Assembly: GCA_023428755.1 (NCBI GenBank)
Contig: JAEYWX010000027.1
Coordinates: 210,665-274,664, forward strand
Direction: 5' to 3'
Source: Bacteroidota bacterium
GTDB lineage: Bacteria; Bacteroidota; Bacteroidia; Chitinophagales; Chitinophagaceae
Length of the DNA: 64,000 bases
The notes below the pieces were generated by a model, which saw nothing but the letters and a program-made list of their open reading frames with translations, made no database searches and had not been told where the DNA came from. The stretch's first letter is position 1. Each line of letters starts with the position of its first letter. Shown piece after piece: positions 63,891 through 64,000 of this stretch. A program made the position numbers and the translations under genes.

Positions 63891-64000
63891 CGGCCTCGCC
63901 GCTTGTAAGCGATGAGGTACGCCTCTCACACCACTGTACGTACGGGTCTCGTATACAGCGGTTCGTTCAGTTGTGGAGATACTTTAAAATAGTAATCAAG
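63891..64000 (-). mobile_element. Group II intron, 3' end (domains V and VI), truncated by window end
   Basis: Read on the minus strand, 63962-63930 folds as domain V: a 9-bp lower stem (ACCGCTGTA with TACAGTGGT, one G-U), a 2-nt CG bulge and a 4-bp upper stem with its loop, 33 nt in all. A domain VI-like hairpin follows (63920-63900, CCTC/GAGG and CGCTT/AAGCG), then CTACTCGAT, typical of the 3' splice end. The intron body and any reverse transcriptase lie beyond the window. The 3' exon begins near 63890. Confidence 0.7.

Noticed and set aside
63697..63915. Open frames on both strands beyond the EamA gene
   Set aside because: They lie in the right border block, have repeat-like composition and end in the group II intron domain VI region.

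Overview
The window reads as chromosomal DNA of a Bacteroidota bacterium, most likely of the Chitinophagaceae type (inference). The signs are a SusC/SusD pair with its own ECF sigma factor and FecR anti-sigma factor, many signal peptides and lipoproteins, head-GIN (DUF2807) proteins, several CarboxypepD_reg-like domains, -7 boxes of the form TAnnTTTG without clear Shine-Dalgarno sites, and short palindromic repeats typical of the phylum. Taxonomy was not computed.

Region 1 (43-25,315, all minus strand) is a polysaccharide utilisation locus. In transcription order it has ECF sigma and FecR; a SusC-type receptor with an N-terminal STN signalling domain; SusD; and a LamG lipoprotein closed by a terminator. 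It continues with a 1100-residue FG-GAP/ASPIC-UnbV lipoprotein, two GH30 enzymes, a GH144-like (glucoamylase-family, PF10091-type) enzyme, a Gfo/Idh/MocA oxidoreductase, DoxX, a GMC oxidoreductase, GH43 with a discoidin-type domain, an SGNH esterase, a PhoD-like phosphatase and a GH3 beta-glucosidase, then a terminator. The likely target is a beta-glucan (beta-1,6 and/or beta-1,2 linked, inferred from GH30, GH144-like and GH3), with an oxidative side branch.

Region 2 (25.4-59.4 kb) is mostly housekeeping and small metabolic genes: der, era, initiator tRNA-fMet, two head-GIN proteins, a TPP-riboswitch-controlled TonB-dependent receptor, rhodanese, a PASTA protein and ddl. Next come ferredoxin and a LuxC-like acyl-CoA reductase on divergent promoters, AMP nucleosidase overlapping a fused oligopeptide ABC ATPase, queA behind a structured leader, a thioesterase and a GIY-YIG protein beside two 113-bp repeats. 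The rest holds acyltransferase, HAD, CLC channel, a GT81-HAD fusion, acyl-CoA dehydrogenase, pyrF, kynU, GlsB, apbC/mrp and 3-hydroxyacyl-CoA dehydrogenase.

Region 3 (59.5-64.0 kb) looks like an acquired cassette: response regulator, histidine kinase, a BamA/D15-type outer-membrane barrel and a one-domain EamA transporter. It is bounded by related A/C-rich blocks that share three ordered motifs. The same 19-bp direct-repeat operator stands before the regulator gene and before the barrel gene. The window ends inside the 3' part (domains V and VI) of a minus-strand group II intron.

The most noteworthy observations are the duplicated operator and cassette borders, the truncated group II intron, the queA leader with a start-adjacent hairpin and possible pseudoknot, the GT81-HAD fusion, palindromic intergenic repeats read in frame as protein linkers in two genes, and a small gene interrupted by one amber codon.
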